Assembly (NCBI GenBank): GCA_001513505.1
Contig: LFTM01000189.1
Coordinates: 1-5,437, forward strand
From: Clostridiales bacterium DTU092
GTDB taxonomy: Bacteria; Bacillota; Clostridia; Caldicoprobacterales; Caldicoprobacteraceae
Length of the DNA: 5,437 nt
Reading direction: 5' to 3'
Each line of letters begins with the position of its first letter. The first letter of the stretch is position 1. The notes under the pieces are model-generated. The model ran no database searches and was not told the DNA's origin. It saw only the letters and a program-made list of their open reading frames with translations. Positions 1-5,244 of the stretch are shown one piece after another. Position numbers and translations under genes: made by a program.

Positions 1-374
1 ACCAGTACAATTGTAATATGACTGGTTCTCTTACGAATCCTGTAGGCCATACCTCTTGCACGCGGTCTTATACGTTTGAGAGTTGGCCCCTGATTTGCAT
101 AAGCTTCAGCAATATACAAATTGTCCTGATCCATATTCAGATTATTCTCCGCATTGGCAACTGCCGATTTCAAAACTTTAGTCACAGGCTCGGCTGCTGC
201 CCTGGGTATATTAACTAATATTGATAAAGCCTCGTCGACTTTTTTGCCCCGAATTAAATCAATGACTGCCTTAACTTTTCTGGGAGACATCCGAACGTAT
301 TTAGCTACAGCCCGGGGACGTCGATCTTTATTGCTCCTGCGAGCTCTGGCTTTTTCTCTTATCCTGGTAGCCAC
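1..374 (-). CDS. rplV: Large-subunit ribosomal protein L22 (uL22), partial: 3' end outside window
   Basis: L22 binds 23S rRNA early in 50S assembly; its long beta-hairpin lines the exit tunnel near the macrolide site. By translating the minus strand I see 124 codons plus two bases, open at the left edge. The sequence begins MATRIREKARARR and includes RAVAKYVRMSPRKVKAVIDL (about 22-40), AAAEPVTKVLKSAVANAENN (about 59-78) and the basic hairpin RIRPRARGMAYRIRKRTSHI (101-120), all typical of L22. Usual length is about 110-115 residues, so this one is slightly long and only a few residues should be missing. Two GTG codons sit close together, at 380-378 and 374-372. The AAGGAGG at 389-383 is 2 nt from the first and 8 nt from the second, so I chose the second; no suitable ATG exists. 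It follows rpsS by 24 nt in the S10 operon order. Confidence 0.95.
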   Translation of the reverse strand, partial: MATRIREKARARRSNKDRRPRAVAKYVRMSPRKVKAVIDLIRGKKVDEALSILVNIPRAAAEPVTKVLKSAVANAENNLNMDQDNLYIAEAYANQGPTLKRIRPRARGMAYRIRKRTSHITIVL

Positions 375-398
375 CTGCACTGCCTCCTTCCCGAATGG

Positions 399-683
399 TT
401 ATTTTAGTGCTGTCGATCTTTCAGTATGATCTCCATGACCTCTGTACGTTCTGGTAGGAGCAAATTCACCCAGTTTGTGCCCTACCATTTCCTCAGTAAT
501 ATATATCGGTACATGCTTTCGGCCATCATGAACAGCAATTGTGTGCCCTACCATTTCAGGTATAATGGTAGATGCCCTGGACCAAGTCTTAATAACCGTC
601 TTCTTGCCTGACTCATTCATGGCTTTTATCTTTTTTAATAAACTCTCATGAACAAATGGGCCTTTTTTTACCGAACGACTCAT
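399..683 (-). CDS. rpsS: Small-subunit ribosomal protein S19 (uS19)
   Basis: S19 sits in the head of the 30S subunit, pairs with S13, and contacts the A-site region and the inter-subunit bridge to the 50S. The 94-residue product matches the usual 92-95 residue family. It starts MSRSVKKGPFVHESLLKKI; the conserved core follows with KTWSRASTIIPEMVGHTI (about 32-49), the HDGRKHVPIYI turn (52-62) and the closing GHKLGEFAPTRTYRGH segment (68-83). The ATG at 683 has GGGAGG at 697-692, 8 nt upstream. It lies 37 nt after rplB and 24 nt before rplV, which is standard S10-operon order. Nothing is unusual about it; expression is presumably from the shared operon promoter, since I see none of its own. Confidence 0.98.
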   Translation of the reverse strand: MSRSVKKGPFVHESLLKKIKAMNESGKKTVIKTWSRASTIIPEMVGHTIAVHDGRKHVPIYITEEMVGHKLGEFAPTRTYRGHGDHTERSTALK

Positions 684-720
684 TAAATCCGCCTCCCTTC
701 ACCGAACCGTTATTCAACAA

Positions 721-1548
721 CTAGCCCCTGCGCTTAATGATATATTTATCGGATTCCTTATTCTTTTTACGTGTCTTATATCCCAATGTGGGCTGACCCC
801 ACGGTGTAACCGGTGTAGGTCTTCCTATAGGAGCCTTGCCCTCGCCACCGCCATGCGGGTGATCCACAGGATTCATTGCTGATCCGCGTACCGCTGGTCT
901 GAATCCCATATGGCGTTTCCGGCCGGCCTTACCTATTGAAATATTTTCATGATCCAGATTTCCCACCTGACCGATTGTAGCTTTGCACTCCAACCGGATC
1001 ATCCTTACCTCTCCGGAAGGCAGCCTTACCTGGGCAAATTCTCCTTCCTTTGCCATAAGCTGTGCAGAATTCCCTGCAGCTCTTACCAGCTGACCGCCGC
1101 GGCCCGGATACAGTTCAATGTTGTGAATTACGGTACCTGTAGGGATACTCTTCAGCGGCAAAGCGTTGCCGACCTTAATGTCAGCATCTTCACCTGAAAC
1201 TACAGTATCTCCTACCTTAAGACCATAGGGTGCGATTATATATCTCTTTTCTCCATCCACATAGTGCAAAAGAGCTATATTAGCACTTCTGTTTGGATCG
1301 TATTCAATAGCTGCTACCTTAGCCGGAATATTATCTTTATCACGCTTAAAATCTATGATTCTGTATTTCCTCTTATTTGCTCCCCCTCTGTGCCGGACGG
1401 TGATACGACCTTTATTATTTCTACCAGAGCTTTTCTTAAGAGGTACTACCAATGATCTCTCGGGTTCCTTCTTTGTTATTTCCTCAAAGGTAGAAACTGT
1501 CATATGCCGTCTGCCAGGGGAGGTCGGATTATATCTTTTTATTGCCAT
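721..1548 (-). CDS. rplB: Large-subunit ribosomal protein L2 (uL2)
   Basis: L2 is one of the most conserved 50S proteins; it binds 23S rRNA near the peptidyl transferase centre and is needed for subunit association. The product is 275 residues, the normal size. It opens MAIKRYNPTSPGRRHMTVS. The RNA-binding domain includes GRNNKGRITVRHRGG (42-56) and YRIIDFKR (62-69); the SH3-like domain carries IPTGTVIHNIELYPGRGGQL (135-154). The C-terminal extension has MNPVDHPHGGGEGK (225-238) with the invariant histidine matching E. coli His229, and ends in a basic tail. The ATG at 1548 has AGGGAGGG ending 6 nt upstream. It starts 15 nt after rplW. Codon use is mixed (Val: 10 GTA, 3 GTG, 3 GTT, 2 GTC; Ile: 7 each of ATA, ATC and ATT), which contrasts with tuf in this window. 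Confidence 0.98.
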   Translation of the reverse strand: MAIKRYNPTSPGRRHMTVSTFEEITKKEPERSLVVPLKKSSGRNNKGRITVRHRGGANKRKYRIIDFKRDKDNIPAKVAAIEYDPNRSANIALLHYVDGEKRYIIAPYGLKVGDTVVSGEDADIKVGNALPLKSIPTGTVIHNIELYPGRGGQLVRAAGNSAQLMAKEGEFAQVRLPSGEVRMIRLECKATIGQVGNLDHENISIGKAGRKRHMGFRPAVRGSAMNPVDHPHGGGEGKAPIGRPTPVTPWGQPTLGYKTRKKNKESDKYIIKRRG

Positions 1549-1563
1549 GTTTTTCCCTCCCTA

Positions 1564-1857
1564 TTACGCCATTCCTTCAAAGAACGGTATTTCTTTGCTG
1601 TCAGGAGTTAACTTGACAATCGCCTTTTTATATGAAGGCCTCCTGCCTACATGAACACCCATTCTTTTCAATTTGCCCTGCTGTCTTATGGTGTTAACTT
1701 TTTCAACTTCTACATCAAAAATCTGTTCAATAGCTTTTTTAATTTCGGTCTTGTTTGCATTAATATCTACTATAAAAGTGTACTTTCTGTCCTGCATATC
1801 AGCATAGCTTTTTTCTGTCAGAACCGGTCTGATAATTATGTCATGAGGATTCTTCAT
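1564..1857 (-). CDS. rplW: Large-subunit ribosomal protein L23 (uL23)
   Basis: L23 lies at the mouth of the ribosomal exit tunnel and is the docking point for trigger factor and the signal recognition particle. The product is 97 residues, as usual. It has the N-terminal RPVLTEKSY motif (10-18), the YTFIVDINANKTEIKKAIE strand-helix (26-44) and the basic loop GKLKRMGVHVGRRPSYKKAI (61-80) before the last strand VKLTP. Its ATG shares one base with the TGA of rplD (TGATG at 1859-1855), and its binding site, AGGAGGT, lies inside the last codons of rplD, so translational coupling to rplD is likely. The next gene, rplB, follows after 15 nt. Confidence 0.98.
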   Translation of the reverse strand: MKNPHDIIIRPVLTEKSYADMQDRKYTFIVDINANKTEIKKAIEQIFDVEVEKVNTIRQQGKLKRMGVHVGRRPSYKKAIVKLTPDSKEIPFFEGMA

Positions 1858-2480
1858 CAGGCGTACACCTCCTCTATCTGACGAACAGCATCCTGAGTAA
1901 CAATAAACGTGTCATAATTCAAAATATCCAAAACATTGAGCGTATTTGTATAGGCCAATTTTACACCAGGTATGTTGCGTGCAGCCCTCAGAACCTTTTC
2001 ATCCCTGCCCGGTAAAACAATAAGGGCTTTTCTTTCAACTTCAAGGTTCTTTAATACTTTAACCATTTCCTTCGTCTTGGCTTCCGGCAGGTTTAAGGAA
2101 TCAAGTACAATAATTTCATTGTTTGCAACCTTTGAAGACAACGCACTTTTCATGGCCAGTCTGCGGATTTTCTTTGGTAACGTATATGAATAATCCCTTG
2201 GCTTGGGCGCAAATGTTACACCACCCTTAATCCATATAGGGGATCTGATACTGCCATGTCTTGCGCGGCCGGTTCCCTTCTGTCTCCAGGGTTTTCTCCC
2301 TCCGCCGCGAACTTCTGCACGGGTCAATGCTGACTGAGTACCCTGCCGTTTGTTAGCCAGCTGCATTTTTACAACCTGATATAAAACTGCTTCATTTATT
2401 TCTACGCCAAATACCCCATCGTCTAAATTGATTTCACCTACAGGGGTACCTTCAATATTGTACAAATCTACATTGGGCAT
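1857..2480 (-). CDS. rplD: Large-subunit ribosomal protein L4 (uL4)
   Basis: L4 is an early-assembly 50S protein whose long loop reaches the tunnel constriction opposite L22; in E. coli it also represses its own operon. The product is 207 residues, starting MPNVDLYNIEGTPVGEI. The tunnel loop is clear at about 58-88: RGGGRKPWRQKGTGRARHG followed by SIRSPIWIKGG. The globular domain continues through LPKKIRRLAMKSALSSK, and the C-terminal NVLDILNYDTFIVTQDAV is typical. A longer frame opens with TTG at 2498, but that TTG overlaps the AAGGGAGG binding site, so I use the ATG at 2480. It follows rplC by 34 nt and overlaps rplW by one base. Whether L4 autoregulates here cannot be read from the gene; see the rpsJ leader. 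Confidence 0.97.
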   Translation of the reverse strand: MPNVDLYNIEGTPVGEINLDDGVFGVEINEAVLYQVVKMQLANKRQGTQSALTRAEVRGGGRKPWRQKGTGRARHGSIRSPIWIKGGVTFAPKPRDYSYTLPKKIRRLAMKSALSSKVANNEIIVLDSLNLPEAKTKEMVKVLKNLEVERKALIVLPGRDEKVLRAARNIPGVKLAYTNTLNVLDILNYDTFIVTQDAVRQIEEVYA

Positions 2481-2514
2481 TACACTTCCTCCCTTCAAGA
2501 TATACCCCTTTTAA

Positions 2515-3150
2515 CTATACCGATCTCTTAACTGACTTCTTTATAATGACCAGGCTTCCTTTTGCACCCGGTATCGAACCCTCCACAAGCATAAGATTGC
2601 GTTCGGGGTCAACCTTGATAACTTCCAGGTTCTGTACTGTTACCCTGTCATTGCCTTTTCTGCCGGGAAGTTTTTTGCCTTTAAACACACGGCCCGGAGA
2701 AGAAGTAGCACCCAAAGAACCAGGTCCTCTATGGTACTTGGAACCGTGGCTTTCCGGTCCTCTGGAAAAATTATATCTTTTAATGGTGCCGGCAAAACCT
2801 TTCCCTTTTGAAAACCCGGTCACGTCAACCCTGTCACCCTCGGTAAAAATATCTGCCTTAATCTCACTTCCAATATTATAATTTTCTACATTGGAAACTC
2901 TGATTTCCCGAAGGTATCTTTTATAAGGAACTTTCGCTTTATCAAAATGCCCTTTTTGAGGTTTATTTAATAGTTTTTCTCTGATATCTGAAAAACCAAC
3001 CTGAAGAGCATTATATCCTTCTTTTTCCCGGGTCTTTATCTGGGTAACGACACAGGGACCCGCTTCAATAACCGTAACGGGCACCAGTGATCCGTTTTCT
3101 CTAAAAACCTGAGTCATACCTATTTTCTTGCCCAGAATTGCCTTATCCAT
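2515..3150 (-). CDS. rplC: Large-subunit ribosomal protein L3 (uL3)
   Basis: L3 binds near the 3' end of 23S rRNA and is one of the two proteins that initiate 50S assembly; its central extension approaches the peptidyl transferase centre. The product is 211 residues. It opens MDKAILGKKIGMTQVF (1-16), has the GFSKGKGFAGTIKRYNF motif (112-128), the extension HGSKYHRGPGSLGATSSPGR (135-154) and FKGKKLPGRKGNDRVTVQNL (156-175). E. coli carries a methylated glutamine (Gln150, PrmB target) in the matching AGQMGN loop; here that place is Arg164, so that modification is not expected. Three ATGs sit together (3165, 3153, 3150). The first overlaps the GGAGGT site at 3163-3158; the third lies 7 nt from it and gives the family's usual N-terminus, so I use 3150. 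It follows rpsJ by 37 nt. Confidence 0.97.
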   Translation of the reverse strand: MDKAILGKKIGMTQVFRENGSLVPVTVIEAGPCVVTQIKTREKEGYNALQVGFSDIREKLLNKPQKGHFDKAKVPYKRYLREIRVSNVENYNIGSEIKADIFTEGDRVDVTGFSKGKGFAGTIKRYNFSRGPESHGSKYHRGPGSLGATSSPGRVFKGKKLPGRKGNDRVTVQNLEVIKVDPERNLMLVEGSIPGAKGSLVIIKKSVKRSV

Positions 3151-3187
3151 CATCTCAACCTCCATTCTAGAAGTAGCTCTTCATCGT

Positions 3188-3496
3188 TTACAGTTTGATT
3201 TCAATATCCACTCCAGCCGGCAAATCCAGCCTCATCAGCGAATCAACGGTTTTCGGTGTAGGACTCAAAATATCGATAAGCCTCTTGTGGGTCCTCATCT
3301 CAAACTGCTCACGAGAATCCTTATATTTATGCGGAGCCCGAAGTATGGTAATTATACTTTTCTCTACAGGCAGGGGAATTGGGCCTGATACTCTGGCTCC
3401 GGTCTTCTTAGCAGTATTAACTATTCTCTGGGCTGACTGATCAATTAAACTGTGATCGTAAGCCTTCAACTTGATTCTAATTTTTTGAGTCGCCAT
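3188..3496 (-). CDS. rpsJ: Small-subunit ribosomal protein S10 / NusE (uS10)
   Basis: S10 belongs to the 30S head; as NusE it also pairs with NusB in rRNA transcription antitermination and bridges NusG to the ribosome. The 102-residue product has exactly the usual length: MATQKIRIKLKAYDHSLID at the start, ARVSGPIPLPVEK (34-46), the loop LRAPHKYKDSREQFEMRTHK (52-71), and the C-terminal strand LPAGVDIEIKL. The frame stays open upstream to an ATG at 3553, but AAGGAGG (3509-3503) is 6 nt before the ATG at 3496 and the family start is there, so the extension is untranslated leader. It is the first gene of the S10 operon, separated from tuf by 338 bp that carries a candidate promoter, so it is probably expressed at least partly apart from tuf. 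Confidence 0.98.
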   Translation of the reverse strand: MATQKIRIKLKAYDHSLIDQSAQRIVNTAKKTGARVSGPIPLPVEKSIITILRAPHKYKDSREQFEMRTHKRLIDILSPTPKTVDSLMRLDLPAGVDIEIKL

Positions 3497-3641
3497 GTTT
3501 TCCCTCCTTCTTATACCAACAGGTTTCAACCGGCTGCTTTTCCAGCAAATCATATTTATATATAAGTGAAATTACATTTCCCATCAGCCCCGCTGTGGGC
3601 TGCCGATAACCTGTAAACAGAATGATATATCGGCACACAAC
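3497..3641 (-). promoter_or_regulatory. Candidate structured 5' leader of the S10 operon mRNA
   Basis: If transcription starts near 3641, the S10 operon mRNA has a leader of about 145 nt with three hairpins in series. The first pairs TGCCGATA (3635-3628) with TATCGGCA (3608-3601), 8 bp around a 19-nt loop. The second pairs CAGCCC (3602-3597) with GGGCTG (3590-3585) around a 6-nt loop and shares two bases with the first, so they compete at the edge. The third is GAAAT-GTA-ATTTC (3580-3568). An AT-rich stretch then leads to the rpsJ ribosome binding site. E. coli controls its S10 operon through L4 binding a leader hairpin; I see no recognisable match to that structure and no U-run after any stem, so a regulatory role is only inferred. 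Confidence 0.35.
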
Positions 3642-3647
3642 TTCTTA

Positions 3648-3676
3648 ATTTTATATTAATAAGCGCATAAAATCAA
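3648..3676 (-). promoter_or_regulatory. Candidate sigma-A promoter for the S10 operon
   Basis: On the minus strand TTGATT (3676-3671, 4 of 6 to consensus) and TAAAAT (3653-3648, 5 of 6) are separated by exactly 17 bp inside a very AT-rich stretch (about 3640-3720), placing a start near 3641. It lies in the only sizeable gap upstream of rpsJ. AT-rich DNA yields chance matches, so this is a candidate rather than a demonstrated promoter; tuf readthrough into rpsJ is the alternative. Confidence 0.45.
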
Positions 3677-3738
3677 ACATTTTTTATATTTTTAATTTAA
3701 TAAAATTCATTTTGTAATTACGGTGTGCCACAGCCGGG

Positions 3739-3780
3739 TTATGGGCATCTCCATACTATTCAGTATGGAGAATCCCGTAA
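3739..3780 (-). other. Long two-part hairpin downstream of tuf
   Basis: A near-palindrome lies 54 nt after the tuf stop. TCTCCATACT (3748-3757) pairs perfectly with AGTATGGAGA (3762-3771) around a 4-nt loop; after a 2x2 internal loop TTATGGG (3739-3745) pairs with CCCGTAA (3774-3780) with one G-U pair. That makes 17 bp in all. Neither strand has a T-run after the stem, so it does not look like a standard intrinsic terminator. An alternative outer stem, ATTACGG (3717-3723) with CCGTAAT (3775-3781), would enclose a 65-bp unit. Possible roles are an mRNA 3'-end stabiliser or processing site for tuf, or a small inverted-repeat element. Confidence 0.5.
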
Positions 3781-3811
3781 TATTAGCCTTTGAATAAACA
3801 TCTTAGGGATG

Positions 3812-3837
3812 TAACCAGGCTACGTTCCCGCTGGTTA
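3812..3837 (-). repeat. 7-bp inverted repeat spanning the tuf stop codon
   Basis: TAACCAG (3812-3818) and CTGGTTA (3831-3837) are perfect inverted copies 12 nt apart; the second copy includes the TAA stop of tuf. A weaker 5-bp stem (ACATC/GATGT, 3798-3812) adjoins it. Neither is followed by a T-run on the tuf strand. They could form small structures at the tuf mRNA 3' end, but stems of this size also occur by chance. Confidence 0.3.
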
Positions 3838-5046
3838 TTCAATGATCTCAGTTACAGCACCGGCACCAACTGTCCTGCCGCCTTCCCTGATAGCAAACCT
3901 TAACCCTTCTTCTATCGCTATGGGAGTTATCAGCTTTACCGTCATGTTTACGTTGTCTCCCGGCATTACCATCTCTACTCCCTCTGGTAACTCAATTACA
4001 CCTGTTACGTCTGTCGTCCTGAAATAAAACTGCGGCCTGTATCCGTTGAAAAAGGGTGTGTGTCTGCCTCCCTCTTCCTTAGTCAGTACGTATACCTGTG
4101 CCTTAAACTCTGTGTGAGGCTTTATGCTCCCAGGCTTTGCCAATACCTGTCCACGCTCTACCTCGTCACGCTGTATTCCACGTAACAATGCCCCTATGTT
4201 GTCGCCTGCCACTGCCTGATCCAGAAGCTTCCTGAACATCTCTACCCCTGTTACTACCGTCGACCTGGGCTCGTCCATCAATCCTACTATCTCTACTGTA
4301 TCCGATACCTTCAATACCCCACGCTCTACCCTGCCGGTCGCTACTGTCCCGCGGCCCGTTATCGAAAATACGTCCTCTACAGGCATCAGGAACGGCTTAT
4401 CTACATCTCGCTCAGGTGTCGGTATATATTCGTCTACTGCTTCCATTAACTCAAATATTGCCTTGCACCATGGATCGTTCTCTACATCTTTCCCGGCCTT
4501 TACAGCCTCTAATGCCTGCAATGCCGAACCACGTATCACAGGTACGTCGTCACCGGGAAACTCATATTCGCTCAATAGTTCCCTTATCTCCATCTCTACT
4601 AACTCTAACAGTTCCTCGTCGTCTACCATGTCTACCTTGTTCATAAATACTACTATATATGGTACGTCTACCTGTCTCGCCAACAGTATGTGCTCCCGGG
4701 TCTGTGGCATTACACCGTCAGCTGCAGATACTACCAGGATAGCACCGTCCATCTGGGCTGCCCCTGTTATCATGTTCTTTACATAGTCAGCATGTCCGGG
4801 ACAGTCTACGTGTGCATAGTGCCTGTTCTCTGTCTCGTACTCTACGTGGGATGTGTTTATTGTTATTCCTCTTTCCTTCTCCTCAGGCGCCTTGTCTATT
4901 GCCTCATAATCAGTTGCCTGAGCTCTCCCGTATTTCGCCAGCACCATCGTTATCGCTGCTGTCAGTGTCGTCTTACCATGGTCTACGTGCCCTATCGTGC
5001 CTACGTTTACATGCGGTTTCGTCCTCTCAAATTTCGCTTTAGCCAT
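3835..5046 (-). CDS. tuf: Translation elongation factor Tu (EF-Tu)
   Basis: EF-Tu is the GTPase that carries aminoacyl-tRNA to the ribosomal A site. The 403-residue product shows G1 GHVDHGKT (19-26), switch I RGITI with Thr62 (59-63), G3 DCPGH with catalytic His85 (81-85), G4 NKVD (136-139) and G5 SAL (174-176), then domain II (ITGRGTVATGRVERG, 229-243) and domain III ending VGAGAVTEIIE. The frame is open to a GTG at 5124, but AAAGGGAGG (5064-5056) lies 9 nt before the ATG at 5046, which gives the family N-terminus MAKAKFERTKPHVNVGTIG. Upstream are tRNA genes rather than fusA; downstream is rpsJ after 338 bp. Codon use is odd: I count Val as 43 GTA, 3 GTG, 1 GTT, 0 GTC and Ile as 20 ATA, 3 ATC, 2 ATT, unlike rplB. 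A second tuf copy may exist elsewhere but cannot be seen here. Confidence 0.99.
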   Translation of the reverse strand: MAKAKFERTKPHVNVGTIGHVDHGKTTLTAAITMVLAKYGRAQATDYEAIDKAPEEKERGITINTSHVEYETENRHYAHVDCPGHADYVKNMITGAAQMDGAILVVSAADGVMPQTREHILLARQVDVPYIVVFMNKVDMVDDEELLELVEMEIRELLSEYEFPGDDVPVIRGSALQALEAVKAGKDVENDPWCKAIFELMEAVDEYIPTPERDVDKPFLMPVEDVFSITGRGTVATGRVERGVLKVSDTVEIVGLMDEPRSTVVTGVEMFRKLLDQAVAGDNIGALLRGIQRDEVERGQVLAKPGSIKPHTEFKAQVYVLTKEEGGRHTPFFNGYRPQFYFRTTDVTGVIELPEGVEMVMPGDNVNMTVKLITPIAIEEGLRFAIREGGRTVGAGAVTEIIE

Positions 5047-5084
5047 CTCTCTTTTCCTCCCTTTGTTAGCTGCATCTTGTAATA

Positions 5085-5165
5085 TTGAACCTCCCACAAA
5101 TAAATCGCAGGATTCCTGCTTCACCGATAGTTTTTTCTATCTCCACAGGCGTCAGTTCGGGGCGT
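5085..5165 (-). mobile_element. Relic right end of an IS200/IS605-type element (omegaRNA-like scaffold)
   Basis: Between tRNA-Thr and tuf, on the tuf strand, the sequence passes from GACGCCTGTGGAGATAG through GTGAAGCAGGAATCC to GTGGGAGGTTCAA. From memory of this family, that run of motifs (tnpB tail, GAAGCAGGAATCC, a hairpin, GGAGGTTCAA) marks the right end of IS200/IS605 elements, where the transposon end also encodes the 3' part of the TnpB omegaRNA. Visible structure: GATAG-A6-CTATC (5141-5126), the dyad GCAGGAATCCTGC (5119-5107), and a 7-bp terminal stem CCTGCGA/TTGTGGG (5111-5105 with 5099-5093, three of seven pairs G-T). The end TCAA (5088-5085) equals the right cleavage tetranucleotide known for IS608. 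No tnpA, intact tnpB or clear left end is present, so this is a fragment. The left boundary is uncertain. Confidence 0.7.
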
Positions 5166-5207
5166 TCAGAACCCTACCGTACCTCATAACGTAAGTATTT
5201 TCTCTGG
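5121..5207 (-). pseudogene. C-terminal remnant of tnpB (RNA-guided nuclease of IS200/IS605), broken
   Basis: One minus-strand frame reads PEKILTL, stop, GTVGF, stop, TPRTDACGDRKNYR, stop. TnpB proteins typically end with an NIL segment followed by GTVG- or GTAG-type residues and then an ACGD/ACGE motif; ILTL-GTVG-TDACGD in that order and spacing fits. In-frame TGA codons at 5186-5184 and 5168-5166 break it, and the RuvC and zinc-finger parts are absent, so nothing functional is made. The remnant ends in TGA at 5123-5121, just as the right-end scaffold motif GTGAAGCAGGAATCC begins. With only about 26 codons, the identification leans on the adjacent right-end motif; the start coordinate is where resemblance fades. 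Confidence 0.55.
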
Positions 5208-5210
5208 CTG

Positions 5211-5235
5211 ATAAACTTATCACATTAAGTTTTAT
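5211..5235 (-). repeat. AT-rich inverted repeat after tRNA-Thr
   Basis: On the minus strand ATAAAACTTA and TAAGTTTAT flank ATGTGA; nine pairs form with one bulged A. Within it, TGATAA-GT-TTATCA (5222-5209) is an alternative dyad. It lies 9 nt after the CCA of tRNA-Thr. No T-run follows, so it is a poor terminator. It could help separate the tRNA from the tuf mRNA by processing, or be the worn left-end hairpin of the IS-like relic. No role can be assigned from sequence alone. Confidence 0.4.
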
Positions 5236-5244
5236 TATATATAA

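Noticed and set aside
3497..3553. rpsJ start at the upstream ATG (3553)
   Set aside because: It adds 19 residues not found in S10 proteins, and the good ribosome binding site serves 3496.
3739..3780. A second IS200/IS605 right end downstream of tuf (ATCTCCATACT...AGTATGGAGA)
   Set aside because: The stem recalls some right-end hairpins, but the GAAGCAGGA motif before it and a TTCAA-type end after it are both missing.
5007..5075. Small overlapping frame MQLTKGGKERWLKRN from the ATG at 5075
   Set aside because: Its GGGAGG is 14 nt away, which is too far, and most of it runs out of frame through the tuf start; chance is the simpler reading.
5047..5124. N-terminal extension of tuf starting with GTG at 5124
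   Set aside because: The ribosome binding site and family N-terminus point to 5046; the extension is a chance reading of the IS-like right end.
5068..5165. Alternative minus-strand frame reading SERPELTPVEIEKTIGEAGILRF, which looks protein-like
   Set aside because: It has no ATG and no ribosome binding site, and it is read over the same bases as the tnpB frame (TDACGD). The TnpB-type signature in the other frame explains the region better.
5153..5188. Leader peptide MRYGRVLNAPN before tuf
   Set aside because: The ATG has no ribosome binding site and there is no run of regulatory codons or terminator/antiterminator pair.
18..5194. All plus-strand open frames of 60 to 130 codons
   Set aside because: Each lies opposite a well-supported minus-strand gene or leader, shows no recognisable domain and has no consistent ribosome binding site.
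5231..5243. TATAAT-like sequence directly after tRNA-Thr as a tuf promoter
   Set aside because: The position for a -35 box falls inside the tRNA 3' arm and shows no match.
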